NCBI RefSeq assembly: GCF_030386795.1
Contig: NZ_JANUQM010000003.1
Span: 620,001 to 684,000 of the forward strand
DNA from: Streptomyces sp. S.PNR 29
Lineage (GTDB): Bacteria > Actinomycetota > Actinomycetes > Streptomycetales > Streptomycetaceae
DNA: 64,000 bases
Direction of reading: 5' to 3'
The notes below the pieces were generated by a model. That model did no database searches and was not told the origin of the DNA. It saw nothing but the letters and a program-made list of their open reading frames with translations. Made by a program: the position numbers and the translations under genes. This document shows positions 1-9,231 of this stretch, one piece after another; the first letter of the stretch is position 1, and each line of letters starts with the position of its first letter.

Positions 1-664
1 TGAAGACCAGGCTGTCGCCGACCTCGCGGGCGAAGCCCATCTCATGGGTGACGACGATCATCGTCATGCCGGACTCGGCGAGGTCGCGCATGACGTCGAG
101 GACGTCACCGACCAGCTCCGGGTCGAGGGCCGAGGTCGGCTCGTCGAACAGCATCAGCTTGGGGTCCATGGCGAGGGCCCGGGCGATCGCCACGCGCTGC
201 TGCTGGCCGCCGGACAGCTGCGAGGGGTAGTTGCCCGCCTTGTCGGCCAGGCCCACGCGCTCCAGCAGCTGCCGGGCGCGTTCCCTGGCCTGGGCCCTGC
301 TCATGCCCTTGACCTGCACCGGCGCCTCGATGACGTTCTCCAGCGCGGTCATGTGCGGGAACAGGTTGAAGCGCTGGAAGACCATGCCGATGTCCCGGCG
401 CTTCAGCGCGACCTCGCTGTCCTTGAGCTCGTAGAGTTTGTCGCCCTTCTGGCGGTAGCCGACCAGCTCACCGTCGACGTACAGACGGCCGGCGTTGATC
501 TTCTCCAGGTGGTTGATGCAGCGGAGGAAGGTCGACTTGCCCGAGCCGGAGGGGCCGATGAGGCAGAAGACCTCGCCGGACTTCACCTCCAGATCGATGC
601 CCTTGAGGACCTCGACAGGGCCGAACGACTTGTGGACGCCTTCGGCCTTGACCATGGGGGTCAT
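1..664 (-). CDS. Amino-acid ABC transporter ATP-binding protein (C-terminus outside window)
   Basis: This is the ATPase subunit that powers uptake of an amino acid through the permease encoded just upstream. The readable N-terminal 221 residues hold Walker A (GPSGSGKST), the Q-loop ([12 protein letters not shown]), the [15 protein letters not shown] signature, Walker B ([12 protein letters not shown]) and the switch His in VVTHEMGFA, as in the polar amino-acid (GlnQ/HisP) family. The ATG overlaps the permease stop in an ATGA, so the two are probably translationally coupled. The order binding protein, permease, ATPase is that of a complete one-permease importer. Glutamate or a related amino acid is likely from family membership, but the sequence does not fix the substrate. 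The last 20-30 residues lie beyond position 1. Confidence 0.96.
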   Translation of the reverse strand, partial: MTPMVKAEGVHKSFGPVEVLKGIDLEVKSGEVFCLIGPSGSGKSTFLRCINHLEKINAGRLYVDGELVGYRQKGDKLYELKDSEVALKRRDIGMVFQRFNLFPHMTALENVIEAPVQVKGMSRAQARERARQLLERVGLADKAGNYPSQLSGGQQQRVAIARALAMDPKLMLFDEPTSALDPELVGDVLDVMRDLAESGMTMIVVTHEMGFAREVGDSLVF

Positions 665-1608
665 GCGGTGCCTCCCGTCGACGCCGAACGGTTGGACAGG
701 GACAGCAGGTTCGCCTTGATCTTCTGGAACGGGGTGGCCGGGAGCGACCGGCTCGAACCCCGGGCGTAGTACCTCTCCAGGTAGTACTGGCCGACGCTGA
801 AGACCGAGGTCAGCAGCAGGTACCAGGCGGCCGCGAGGAACAGCATCTCGGCGGGGGCGCCGGAGGTCTGGCCGATGTCCTGGGCCACGCGGAACAGCTC
901 GGAGTACTGGACGACCGAGACCAGCGAGGTCGTCTTCAGCATGTTGATGACCTCGTTGCCCGTGGGCGGCACGATCACGCGCATCGCCTGCGGGATGACG
1001 ATCCGCCGCAGCGTCTTGGCGTGGCTCATGCCCAGCGCCGCCGACGCCTCGGTCTGGCCCTCGTCGACCGAGAGCAGGCCGGCGCGGCAGATCTCCGCCA
1101 TGTACGCGGCCTCGTTGAGGCCGAGGCCCAGCAGCGCCGTCAGGAACGGGGTCATGAAGTCCGACCACTCGTCCTTGTAGAACGGCCCGAGGTTGATGTA
1201 CTCGAAGACCAGGCCCAGGTTGAACCAGACCACGAGCTGCACGAGGACCGGGGTGCCGCGGAAGAACCAGATGTAGAACCACGCGATCGACGAGGTCACC
1301 GGGTTCTTCGACAGGCGCATGACGGCGAGCAGGATGCCGCCGACGATGCCGATCACCATGGACAGGACGGTCAGCAGGAGCGTCTTGCCCACACCGTCGA
1401 GGACACGGTTGTCGAAGAAGTAGTCCGGGATCGCGCCCCAGTTGATCTTGCCCTGGGAGAACGCGTAGACGATGCCGCCCAGCAGGGCGAGAGCGATGAC
1501 GGCGGAGACGTACCGGCCGTAGTGCCGGACCGGGATGGCCTTGATGGCCTCCGGCCCGGCCGGGGGTGTGTCGGCCGGGCCCGTCGTCTTGTCGATGTCA
1601 ACAGTCAC
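661..1608 (-). CDS. Amino-acid ABC transporter permease
   Basis: This 315-residue inner-membrane permease forms the channel of the importer with the adjacent ATPase. A cytosolic N-terminus of about 30 residues is followed by a membrane segment ([17 protein letters not shown]). The His/Glu/Gln type permease domain starts near residue 75 ([18 protein letters not shown]). The EAA loop that contacts the ATPase is visible as [22 protein letters not shown]. Only one permease gene is present, so a homodimeric channel is expected. The gene lies 34 bp after the binding-protein gene and overlaps the ATPase by 4 bp. The extra N-terminal extension is common in actinobacterial members. Confidence 0.95.
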   Translation of the reverse strand: MTVDIDKTTGPADTPPAGPEAIKAIPVRHYGRYVSAVIALALLGGIVYAFSQGKINWGAIPDYFFDNRVLDGVGKTLLLTVLSMVIGIVGGILLAVMRLSKNPVTSSIAWFYIWFFRGTPVLVQLVVWFNLGLVFEYINLGPFYKDEWSDFMTPFLTALLGLGLNEAAYMAEICRAGLLSVDEGQTEASAALGMSHAKTLRRIVIPQAMRVIVPPTGNEVINMLKTTSLVSVVQYSELFRVAQDIGQTSGAPAEMLFLAAAWYLLLTSVFSVGQYYLERYYARGSSRSLPATPFQKIKANLLSLSNRSASTGGTA

Positions 1609-1642
1609 GGGTGTTGCCTTTCAGTGCCCGCAGGGATCGCGG

Positions 1643-2602
1643 TCACTTGCCGCCGTTGATGGTGGCTTCCTTCACGGCGCCGTCCGTGACGCCCCACTTC
1701 TGCAGGATCTTCTCGTACTCGCCGTTGTCGATCACCGCGTCCAGCGCCGCCTTCAGCGCGTCCCGCAGCTGCGTCTGGTCCTTGGCGACCGCGATGCCGT
1801 ACGGGGCGGCCTCGACCTGGTCGCCGACGATCTGGAAGTCCTTGCCGCCGCCGGAGGTCTTCACGGCGTACGCGGCGACGGGGAAGTCGGAGGAGCCGGC
1901 GTCGGCGCCGCCCGCGCGCAGGCGGGTCTGGGCCTGCTGGTCGTTGTCGAAGGCCTCGATGGACAGCTTCTTGTTCGCCGGGCACTTCTTCGCCTCGGCC
2001 TTGGCCAGATCCTCCGAGACCGTGCCGCGCTGCAGCACGATCTTCTTGCCGCACAGGTCCGACCAGGTCTTGATGCCCTGGTCGTCGCCCTTCTTGGTGT
2101 AGATCGAGACACCGGCGGTGAAGTAGTCGACGAAGTCGACACCCTCACCGACCTTCTTGCCGGTGTCCGAGTCGATGCCCTCCTGGCGGTCCTTGGTGTC
2201 GGTCATCGCGGACATCGCGATGTCGTAGCGCTTGGAGCGCAGACCCGTGATCAGGGTGTCGAAGGTGCCGTTCTCGAACTGGAACGTCACACCGAGCTGC
2301 TTGCCCATGGCTGCCGCCAGGTCCGGGTCGATACCGACCGTCTTGCCGGAACTGTCCTTGAACTCGACCGGCGCGTAGGCGATGTCGGAACCGACCTTGA
2401 TGACGCCCTTGTCACGGATGGACTTCGGCAGCTTGTCGGCCAGCGGCGCCGAGGTCGTCGTCGCCGTTTCGCCGTCCGAGCCGCTGTCCTTGGTCTGGTC
2501 ACCGCATCCGGTGAGCAGCAGAGTGCCTGCGACCGCGATCGCACCGACCGCTGCTAGCCGTGAGTGCGCGGCGGTGGTACGACGGGTGGAGCGTGCGGTC
2601 AT
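1643..2602 (-). CDS. Amino-acid ABC transporter substrate-binding lipoprotein
   Basis: This 319-residue extracellular solute-binding protein of family 3 captures the amino acid for the permease. It begins with a basic n-region and a hydrophobic stretch ending in LLLTGC, with the lipidated Cys at residue 33, so it is membrane-anchored. Family features include GVIKVGSDIAYAPVEF, the DPDLAAAMGKQLG helix and the RYDIAMSAMTDTKDRQ segment. I place the start at the ATG at 2602 rather than an upstream in-frame start, because it follows GGAGG and gives a normal lipoprotein signal. It is the first gene of a three-gene operon, as usual for the most abundantly made subunit. Confidence 0.95.
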   Translation of the reverse strand: MTARSTRRTTAAHSRLAAVGAIAVAGTLLLTGCGDQTKDSGSDGETATTTSAPLADKLPKSIRDKGVIKVGSDIAYAPVEFKDSSGKTVGIDPDLAAAMGKQLGVTFQFENGTFDTLITGLRSKRYDIAMSAMTDTKDRQEGIDSDTGKKVGEGVDFVDYFTAGVSIYTKKGDDQGIKTWSDLCGKKIVLQRGTVSEDLAKAEAKKCPANKKLSIEAFDNDQQAQTRLRAGGADAGSSDFPVAAYAVKTSGGGKDFQIVGDQVEAAPYGIAVAKDQTQLRDALKAALDAVIDNGEYEKILQKWGVTDGAVKEATINGGK

Positions 2603-3367
2603 GGTGGGTTCCTCCGGCGGATGGGTGGAGTTGCCGATGGGGCAGGGGGGGGCTCCGGCCGATGGGTTCGGCAGGTGCCGTGGGTTTTGCGGGTCGACGG
2701 AACACACACCTTCGAGTGTCGCGACCTCGTGTGATTACGGCATCTTGCCATTCGGACGGATCCATTCAGGGGGCCTGCCATGTCAAAATCGGATAACAGG
2801 TGACCCTTACGTCACAGTAGGTCGGTAGATCGCGACCGAATGTTTGCGGGAATCATCCCTTCCGGCCGGAAGATCTTCGGCGAATCCGGGGACGGAGGCG
2901 GGCGGCGCCCGATGTGTCCCGACTGCTTGAGTACCTGTCAAGGCGTTGTCGAGGGGCGTCCGGATGCTGAGCTATGAGTCATGTCACCGGTTGTGATCTT
3001 TTGGTGCCCGTCCAGGGCGCGGCGTGTGTGCGCCTTGGGGGTGGTCATGTCCGATTTGGGGAGTGGGGCGCCCTCGGTCCGGGGGTGGGGAGGGCTTGGT
3101 CCGGGTGTGTCCTGGGGGCGTCTCGGTGTTTGTCGGGGTCCGTCATGTGAGCTTGCGCTTATTCGACTCGTCGTCGGGGGCGTCCGTCGGGTAAGAAGGT
3201 TCTTTACACCCCTCATCCGGGGCTCAGGGCGCGTGTGCGGCGCGCCCGACGCGTATGTGCCCGTACGTATCCCGTACGTGTCACGACCAGGGCCGTACGC
3301 GGTGCCCGCCCACCCCTCACCAGGAGTGGCCACCCTCAACCAATGAACACTTAAGGGGTAAAACGAA
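2603..3367. other. 765-bp divergent intergenic region between the ABC operon and malic enzyme
   Basis: This region separates two divergent transcription units and holds their promoters. Apart from the TTGACA/inverted-repeat pair near 2781-2815, I see no gene. The short ORFs here are Arg/Pro-rich and do not look coded. Near 3190-3207 there is an imperfect inverted repeat (GTAAGAA / TTCTTTAC), and near 3267-3285 the sequence CGTACGT occurs twice. Neither can be assigned a function. Confidence 0.5.
2781..2815 (-). promoter_or_regulatory. Candidate promoter -35 and inverted repeat upstream of the ABC operon
   Basis: Reading toward the transporter, a perfect TTGACA lies at 2786-2781, with no convincing -10 hexamer 16-18 bp further on. 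Directly upstream of it is an inverted repeat, GTGAC-N6-GTCAC (2800-2815), placed where an activator could bind. The arms resemble a Crp half-site but the spacing is 2 bp longer than in TGTGA-N6-TCACA, so a Crp assignment is not supported. Confidence 0.3.
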
Positions 3368-4600
<1,233 letters not shown>

Positions 4601-4610
4601 CGGGTTGGGT

Positions 4611-4642
4611 GGCCCCGTCCCTGTGGGGGCGGGGCCATTTTT
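4611..4642 (+). terminator. Rho-independent terminator after malic enzyme
   Basis: An 11-bp stem (GGCCCCGTCCC at 4611-4621 with GGGGCGGGGCC at 4626-4636, one G-U pair) and a 4-nt loop are followed by ATTTTT. It starts 10 bp after the malic enzyme stop codon. Confidence 0.85.
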
Positions 4643-4678
4643 GTGTCTGGGCGCTGGGCTGGGGCGAGACGCGAGGCT

Positions 4679-4710
4679 GGGGGCTGGGCTGGGCTTGGGC
4701 GGGCGGGGGG
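4679..4710 (+). other. Predicted G-quadruplex motif
   Basis: Six runs of three or more G occur in 32 bases (runs of 5, 3, 3, 3, 3 and 6), with loops of 1-3 bases, all on the plus strand. This fits the usual G-quadruplex pattern with short, stable loops. It lies just downstream of the malic enzyme terminator, in an intergenic stretch. Confidence 0.5.
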
Positions 4711-4721
4711 TGCGGATGTGG

Positions 4722-4838
4722 TGCCTGCGGCGGCCTGTGCGGGGCCGGTGGGGGTGCGGATGCCTGCGGCGGCCTGTGCGGGGTCGGTGGGGGTGCGGAT
4801 GCCTGCGGCGGCCTGTGTGGGTTCGGTGGGGGTGCGCG
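4722..4838. repeat. 39-bp tandem repeat, three copies, intergenic
   Basis: Three consecutive 39-bp units begin at 4722, 4761 and 4800. Each opens with TGCCTGCGGCGGCCTGTG and ends in GGTGGGGGTGCG. Copies one and two differ by about one base, and the third by a few more. The period is a multiple of three, but no frame across it looks coded and it lies between a terminator and the next gene. The rest of 4601-5122 shows nothing further. Confidence 0.8.
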
Positions 4839-5122
4839 TTGCGCCTACGGGTGGGGGGTGGGTCGGGGCCGCGCCGGGGGGTGTCCGTCCTCGGTCCGGC
4901 GGGGCTGTCTGCTGGAGGGTGGGCGGTGAGGGACGCCGGCCGCTGCGGGCGGACACCCCCCGACACGGCCCCTTCTCGCCGTGGGCGGGTGCGGGTGGCA
5001 CCGCGGTGCCACGCCGGACCAGGTGACGTTCCCCGGGCAGTGACCGTCGGCGCTGACAAGAGGGCGAGTGTCACAGAGCTCCATGGTTCCGGTTGCCGGA
5101 CGCGGACCCTATCGTCAAGGTC

Positions 5123-6088
5123 ATGTTCGCTGTCTACGCCGCCCGAATCGACCGCGACCAGCCGCTGTCCGGTCTGGAGTTGGGGGAACGCCCGGCCCCC
5201 GAGGCCCGTCCCGGCTGGAGTGTCGTCAACGTCAGGGCCGCCTCCCTCAACCACCACGACCTGTGGTCCCTGCGCGGCGTCGGCCTCGCAGAGGACCGGC
5301 TGCCGATGATCCTGGGCTGTGACGCCGCCGGCGTCGACGAGGACGGCAACGAGGTCGTCCTGCACTCCGTGGTCGGACAGAGTGGGCACGGGGTCGGCCC
5401 CAAGGAGCCGCGCTCGATCCTGACCGAGCGCTATCAGGGGACGTTCGCCGAGCAGGTCGCCGTGCCGACCTGGAACATCCTGCCCAAGCCCAAGGAGCTC
5501 TCCTTCGAGGAGGCCGCCTGTCTGCCCACCGCATGGCTGACCGCCTATCGGATGCTGTTCACGAACGCCGGAGTACGGCCCGGTGACTCGGTGCTCGTGC
5601 AGGGGGCCGGCGGGGGTGTCGCCACGGCCGCGATCGTGCTCGGTAAGGCGGCGGGGCTGCGGGTCTTCGCCACCAGCCGGGACGAGGCCAAGCGGAAGCG
5701 GGCCGTGGAGCTGGGTGCGGTGGAGGCGCTGGAGCCGGGGGCGCGGCTGCCGCAGCGTGTGGACGCCGTGATCGAGACGGTGGGGGCCGCCACCTGGTCG
5801 CACTCGGTGAAGTCGCTGCGGCCCGGCGGAACGCTCGTCATCTCCGGTGCCACGAGCGGTGACCGGCCCTCGCACGCCGAACTGACCAGGATCTATTTCC
5901 TGGAGCTCAAGATTGTCGGGTCCACGATGGGGACGAAGGACGAGCTGGAGGATCTGCTGTCGTTCTGCGCCGCCACCGGTGTGCGTCCCGTGATCGATGA
6001 GGTGCTGCCGTTGGAGCGGGCCCGTGAGGGCTTCGAACGGCTGGCGTCCGGGGACCAGTTCGGGAAGATCGTGCTCACCCACGGCTGA
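5123..6088 (+). CDS. Zinc-binding dehydrogenase / quinone oxidoreductase family protein
   Basis: This 321-residue medium-chain dehydrogenase/reductase probably reduces a quinone- or enone-type substrate with NAD(P)H in the cytosol; the substrate is unknown. A GroES-like fold (VVNVRAASLNHHDLWSLRG near residue 35) is followed by a Rossmann domain with VLVQGAGGGVATAAIVLGKAAG near 155-175. ADH_zinc_N-type segments follow (FATSRDEAKRKRAVELGA; TLVISGATSG). I chose the ATG at 5123, which opens the expected MFAVYA strand, over a TTG at 5093. A TATCGT hexamer sits 7 bp before the ATG, so a leaderless transcript is possible. The catalytic-zinc ligands of true alcohol dehydrogenases are not evident. Confidence 0.88.
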   Translation: MFAVYAARIDRDQPLSGLELGERPAPEARPGWSVVNVRAASLNHHDLWSLRGVGLAEDRLPMILGCDAAGVDEDGNEVVLHSVVGQSGHGVGPKEPRSILTERYQGTFAEQVAVPTWNILPKPKELSFEEAACLPTAWLTAYRMLFTNAGVRPGDSVLVQGAGGGVATAAIVLGKAAGLRVFATSRDEAKRKRAVELGAVEALEPGARLPQRVDAVIETVGAATWSHSVKSLRPGGTLVISGATSGDRPSHAELTRIYFLELKIVGSTMGTKDELEDLLSFCAATGVRPVIDEVLPLERAREGFERLASGDQFGKIVLTHG

Positions 6089-6145
6089 CGTCGTACTGCT
6101 TGCTGCTCATGGCCGGTCCGGGCTCTCCGGGCCGGCCATGCGTGT

Positions 6146-6188
6146 GTCAACTGGGGTTGACTGTTGAAGTGTGTCAACGTAGGTTGAC
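6146..6188. promoter_or_regulatory. Two tandem palindromic operators, GTCAAC-N4-GTTGAC
   Basis: Two perfect 16-bp palindromes with identical 6-bp arms lie at 6146-6161 and 6173-6188. Their spacers are TGGG and GTAG, and their centres are 27 bp apart. The second ends 3 bp before the ATG of the small HTH gene, covering its ribosome-binding region, so a bound protein would block expression. The TTGAC in each arm could also be a -35 element. The encoded HTH protein is the obvious candidate ligand, by inference only. Confidence 0.7.
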
Positions 6189-6191
6189 GGT

Positions 6192-6401
6192 ATGACCGAA
6201 GCTACAGATCTCGCCGAGCGTGCCGGCGACCGCGATCCGCGGGTCGGGCTGCGGGCCGTCGCCGCGCTGCGGAGGCTGCTGGAGCAGCTGGAGGCGGTGC
6301 AGGTGCGCAGTGCGCGTCAGCAGGGCTGGTCGTGGCAGGAGATCGCCACGGAGCTCGGAGTGAGCAGGCAGGCCGTGCACAAGAAGTACGGGAGGCATTG
6401 A
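6192..6401 (+). CDS. Small helix-turn-helix protein
   Basis: This 69-residue, probably DNA-binding protein is almost entirely a helical segment plus an HTH. The C-terminal half reads GWSWQEIATELGVSRQAVHKKY (positions about 45-66), a clear HTH in which SRQAVHKKY is the recognition helix. No effector domain is present. The stop codon shares one base with the ATG of the Clp-N gene (TGATG), so the two are coupled and probably work together. Two palindromes immediately upstream suggest autoregulation. From memory, this HTH/Clp-N pair recurs in actinomycetes; its role is not established from the sequence. Confidence 0.85.
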   Translation: MTEATDLAERAGDRDPRVGLRAVAALRRLLEQLEAVQVRSARQQGWSWQEIATELGVSRQAVHKKYGRH

Positions 6402-6967
6402 TGTTCGAGCGGTTCACGAAGGACGCCCGTGCCGTGGTCAAGGGGGCGACCGAGCAGGCCGAAGGGGCGGGGGCGCGGACCGTCGACAGCGGGCATCTGC
6501 TGCTTGCGCTGATGGACCGTGAGGGCAGTCGCGCCTCTTTCGCGCTGGCCGCCTTGGGGGTCGGTGGGCGGAAGGAGTCGGTACGGCGGGCGCTGGAGGA
6601 GGCGCGGCGGCGCGCCGGGCTGTCGCGGGCCGAAGCCGACGCCCTCGCCGGACTGGCGATCGATGTCTCCGAGATCGTCGCCCGGGTGGAGGAGGTGCAC
6701 GGGGTCGGGGCGATGTCCGGCGACCGGAAGGTCAAGGGCTGGTGGTCGGGGCATCGCTCCTTCGGCCGTGACGCCAAGGAGGTGCTGGAGAAGTCCCTGC
6801 GGGTCGCCCTAGCCCATCGTGATCGGCATATCGGTGACGAGCATCTGCTCCTTGCCCTGACCGTCCGGCCCGGTGTGCCTGCCGAGGTCCTTGCCGATCA
6901 CGGGGTGACGTACGAGTCGCTGACTCGGGTTCTGTACGGGACGGGTGGTCAGGCGAAGGCGGGCTGA
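6401..6967 (+). CDS. Clp N-terminal (repeat) domain protein without ATPase
   Basis: This 188-residue protein is built from the Clp N-domain alone. The first repeat starts MFERFTKDARAVVKGA, with HLLLALMDREG near residue 30. The second reads GRDAKEVLEKSLRVALAHRDRHIGDEHLLLALTVRPG, near residues 123-160. No Walker A motif or AAA+ module follows, so it cannot unfold proteins itself. It could be an adaptor or a competitor for ClpC substrates, or bind misfolded proteins; this is inference. It is translationally coupled to the small HTH gene. About 60 residues between the repeats are rich in charged residues. Confidence 0.87.
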   Translation: MFERFTKDARAVVKGATEQAEGAGARTVDSGHLLLALMDREGSRASFALAALGVGGRKESVRRALEEARRRAGLSRAEADALAGLAIDVSEIVARVEEVHGVGAMSGDRKVKGWWSGHRSFGRDAKEVLEKSLRVALAHRDRHIGDEHLLLALTVRPGVPAEVLADHGVTYESLTRVLYGTGGQAKAG

Positions 6968-7065
6968 TCCGTCGGGGTCGGGTACGACTGCCACCGGGCG
7001 TCAGGGAGGGGCGCTTGCGGCGGCACCCGCCCAGCAGGATGGGTGCCGCCGGCGCTGACGACTGC

Positions 7066-8118
7066 TCAGGCCTTCGGCGTTCGCAGTATCGCCCCGATGT
7101 GTGCCGCCGCCGTCGAGAGGTGGCGGCGGGCCTCGCGGAGCTGGTCGGGGGTGACGCCGTGGTCGCGGGCCGCGTCGCGGATGTCGTCCCGGAAGCGGTC
7201 GAGCAGGCGGTCGAGGTCGCGGGCCGGGTCGCCGGTGGAGTCGGCGGCCTCTTCGTGGGCCCAGGACGGTACGTAGTCGGCCGGGAAGTCGTGGGGTGTC
7301 TGCGTGTACTCCGGGCCTGAGGCCGACGCTCCGGTGCCGTTGCCCGTCCAGCCGAAGGCGTAGTCCTTGCCCAGTTCGCCGAACTCCTTGGCCAGTTCGG
7401 TCAGGCCCTCACGCAGGCCGGTCGGCCAGTCGCCCCGCGCGAAGTGGTCCTGTACCTGTTCCTGGACCCGCCGGGCGATGCGCTGCACCTCTTCCTGTGC
7501 CTGGGCCCGGGCACGCTCCTGGGCCTCCTTCGCCTGGCGACGGGCCCGCTGGGCCTCCTCCCGGGCACGGCGGCTCTCGTCCTTGGCGCGCCGGGCCTGT
7601 TCCTTCCACTCCTGCTTGGCGCGCCGCATCTCCTCCTTGGCGGCGCGCCAGGCCTCCTTGTCGGTGTAGCCCGTGTAGTCCCCGAAGGCGCCGTCCGTTT
7701 CGGTGGTGTGGCCCTTGGCGCCGGTGCCGTGGCGGGCCTCGCTGGCCGCCGCCCGCATCTCGCGGCGGAGGTCGCCGGCCGCGCCGCGCACGTCGGCCCG
7801 GATCTCGGCGGCGAGTTCCGCGACCGACTCCCGGATCTCCAGCTCCAGGTCGGCCAGCTCACCGCTGCGGTCGGCCAGTTCGGCGCGGCCTGCGTCCGTG
7901 ATGGAGTACACCTTGCGGCCGCCCTCGGTGGTGTGGGTGACCAGGCCCTCGGCCTCCAGCTTGGCCAGGCGCGGGTACACCGTGCCCGCTGACGGCGCGT
8001 ACAGCCCCTGGAAGCGTTCTTCGAGGAGGCGGATCACCTCGTAGCCGTGGCGCGGGGCTTCGTCGAGCAGCTTCAGGAGGTAGAGGCGGAGGCGTCCGTG
8101 GGCGAAGACGGGAGGCAT
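7066..8118 (-). CDS. PadR-family transcriptional regulator with long charged helical C-terminus
   Basis: This 350-residue regulator has an N-terminal PadR winged helix (LRLYLLKLLDEAPRHGYEVI near residue 11; AGTVYPRLAKLEAEGLV near 43). An unusual extension follows. About 75 residues (near 175-250) are almost uninterrupted Arg/Lys/Glu/Ala/Gln, with KEEMRRAKQEWKEQARRAKD-type repeats predicting a long single helix or coiled coil. A C-terminal helical segment follows (DLDRLLDRFRDDIRDAARDHGV). Typical PadR proteins are 110-200 residues, so this one is about twice the usual size. The ATG at 8118 lies 1 bp after the DUF4097 gene stop, so both are co-transcribed. The ATAT-rich site upstream of that operon is its probable operator. 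Confidence 0.9.
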   Translation of the reverse strand: MPPVFAHGRLRLYLLKLLDEAPRHGYEVIRLLEERFQGLYAPSAGTVYPRLAKLEAEGLVTHTTEGGRKVYSITDAGRAELADRSGELADLELEIRESVAELAAEIRADVRGAAGDLRREMRAAASEARHGTGAKGHTTETDGAFGDYTGYTDKEAWRAAKEEMRRAKQEWKEQARRAKDESRRAREEAQRARRQAKEAQERARAQAQEEVQRIARRVQEQVQDHFARGDWPTGLREGLTELAKEFGELGKDYAFGWTGNGTGASASGPEYTQTPHDFPADYVPSWAHEEAADSTGDPARDLDRLLDRFRDDIRDAARDHGVTPDQLREARRHLSTAAAHIGAILRTPKA

Positions 8119-8119
8119 G

Positions 8120-9088
8120 TCAGAGCACCTTCTTGTCGGTCGTGCCGTCGGCCGGGGTGCTGGTCGCGCCGTCGCCCCGGCCGGAAACGGAATTGTCCCC
8201 CGAGTCGCCCCGGTGACCGCCCGCCGGGTCACCTGCCGTGACCTTGCTGCCGGGTCCCCCGTCCCATGCCTCGTCCTCGTCCTCCCCGGGCGGGCGCCGC
8301 AGGAGGGCGATCGAGCCGGAGACCGTGGTGGCCCGGAGCTTGCCGTTGCCCGCGCCGAGCCGGCCGGTGACCTGGTGGGCGCCCCACTGGCCGTGGACCC
8401 GGAGGCCCTCGAAGGCGTTGGAGATGGTCCCGCTCGCCGTGTTGGCCTGGACCTCGGCGTCCGCGGGGTGCGGCAGCCGGATGGCGATCTCGCCCGAGAC
8501 GCTGTTCAGGCGGACGTCGGTCGGGCCGCCCGGGTCGAGGTCGACGATCATGGAGCCGCTGACCGAGTCGGCCCGCACGGAGGGGCCGGAGCCCTCGACC
8601 ACCGTCAGATCGCCGGAGACGGAGTTGAAACGGAGGTCGCCGGTGACGGCCTGGGCCTCCAGATTTCCGGAGACCGTGTCCGCGCGGACCGGGCCCGACA
8701 GCCTGACGAGGGTCGTGTCGCCGGTGACGCCTTTGACGACCGAGGGCCCCCGCACGCCGGAGACGACGGCGGCGGCGTCGACGACGCCCACCTCCACGTG
8801 CGTGCTCGCCGGGACGGCGAGGGAGACCGTCGCGCTGCGGCGCCTGCCTCTGCGGTCGAGCCACTTGAGGAAGCCCTTCCAGGGCAGGTCGTCGTAGGCC
8901 ACCGTGAGCGTGCCGCCCCGCTGGGTCACCAGCAGGGGCGGGCCCTCGATCTCGGAGACCTCCAGGAGGGCGGAGTCCTCGTCGGTCCCCACGACGTTCA
9001 CCGTGCCGCTGACGAGGCGCACGTGGAGTTCGCGCACGGGCGCGTCGAACGTGAGCTTCTTCGGCTCCGCGACGGACCACTTGGACAT
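8120..9088 (-). CDS. DUF4097 family beta-strand repeat protein
   Basis: This 322-residue protein of unknown function has the DUF4097 (adhesin-like) fold. Repeated short strands such as SGTVNVVGT, VSGNLEAQAV, VSGDLTVVEGSG, VSGSMIVDL and VSGEIAIRL recur roughly every 20 residues from about residue 28 to 270, predicting a right-handed beta-solenoid. There is no signal peptide or membrane span, so it is probably cytosolic despite the adhesin label. The C-terminal 55 residues are Asp/Gly-rich and disordered. It is the first gene of a two-gene operon with the PadR regulator, an arrangement seen in other bacteria, often in cell-envelope stress contexts. Confidence 0.85.
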   Translation of the reverse strand: MSKWSVAEPKKLTFDAPVRELHVRLVSGTVNVVGTDEDSALLEVSEIEGPPLLVTQRGGTLTVAYDDLPWKGFLKWLDRRGRRRSATVSLAVPASTHVEVGVVDAAAVVSGVRGPSVVKGVTGDTTLVRLSGPVRADTVSGNLEAQAVTGDLRFNSVSGDLTVVEGSGPSVRADSVSGSMIVDLDPGGPTDVRLNSVSGEIAIRLPHPADAEVQANTASGTISNAFEGLRVHGQWGAHQVTGRLGAGNGKLRATTVSGSIALLRRPPGEDEDEAWDGGPGSKVTAGDPAGGHRGDSGDNSVSGRGDGATSTPADGTTDKKVL

Positions 9089-9116
9089 GGTGCAGACCTC
9101 CCCGTGACATCACGCC

Positions 9117-9150
9117 ATATCGCGTCTCTTGCTGATTACGATATATCGCG
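9117..9150. promoter_or_regulatory. Candidate PadR operator (ATATCGCG direct repeats, CGATATATCG palindrome)
   Basis: ATATCGCG occurs at 9117-9124 and again at 9143-9150. The second copy overlaps the perfect palindrome CGATATATCG (9139-9148). The site lies 29-62 bp upstream of the DUF4097-padR operon start. Such an AT-rich cluster stands out in this G+C-rich DNA and fits PadR-type operators, so autoregulation is likely. Confidence 0.5.
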
Positions 9151-9177
9151 GTCACGGAAAGTCAAGACGCCAGCAAA

Positions 9178-9200
9178 AGGGGCGCCCCGAAGGCGCCCCT
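9178..9200 (-). terminator. Rho-independent terminator of the DUF6104 gene
   Basis: A perfect 9-bp stem (AGGGGCGCC at 9178-9186 with GGCGCCCCT at 9192-9200) and a 5-nt loop occur; read on the minus strand, TTTT follows directly. It lies 31 bp after the DUF6104 stop. A second G+C-rich inverted repeat lies between 9205 and 9225. Confidence 0.8.
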
Positions 9201-9231
9201 GAGAAAAGGCGCCCCTGGGCGCCCGGCGGAC

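Noticed and set aside
2800..2815. Crp-binding site
   Set aside because: The arms fit GTGA/TCAC but the spacer is 8 rather than 6 bp.
5093..5122. TTG start for the oxidoreductase gene
   Set aside because: The extra ten residues precede the first strand of the fold, there is no ribosome-binding site, and the ATG at 5123 fits the family N-terminus.
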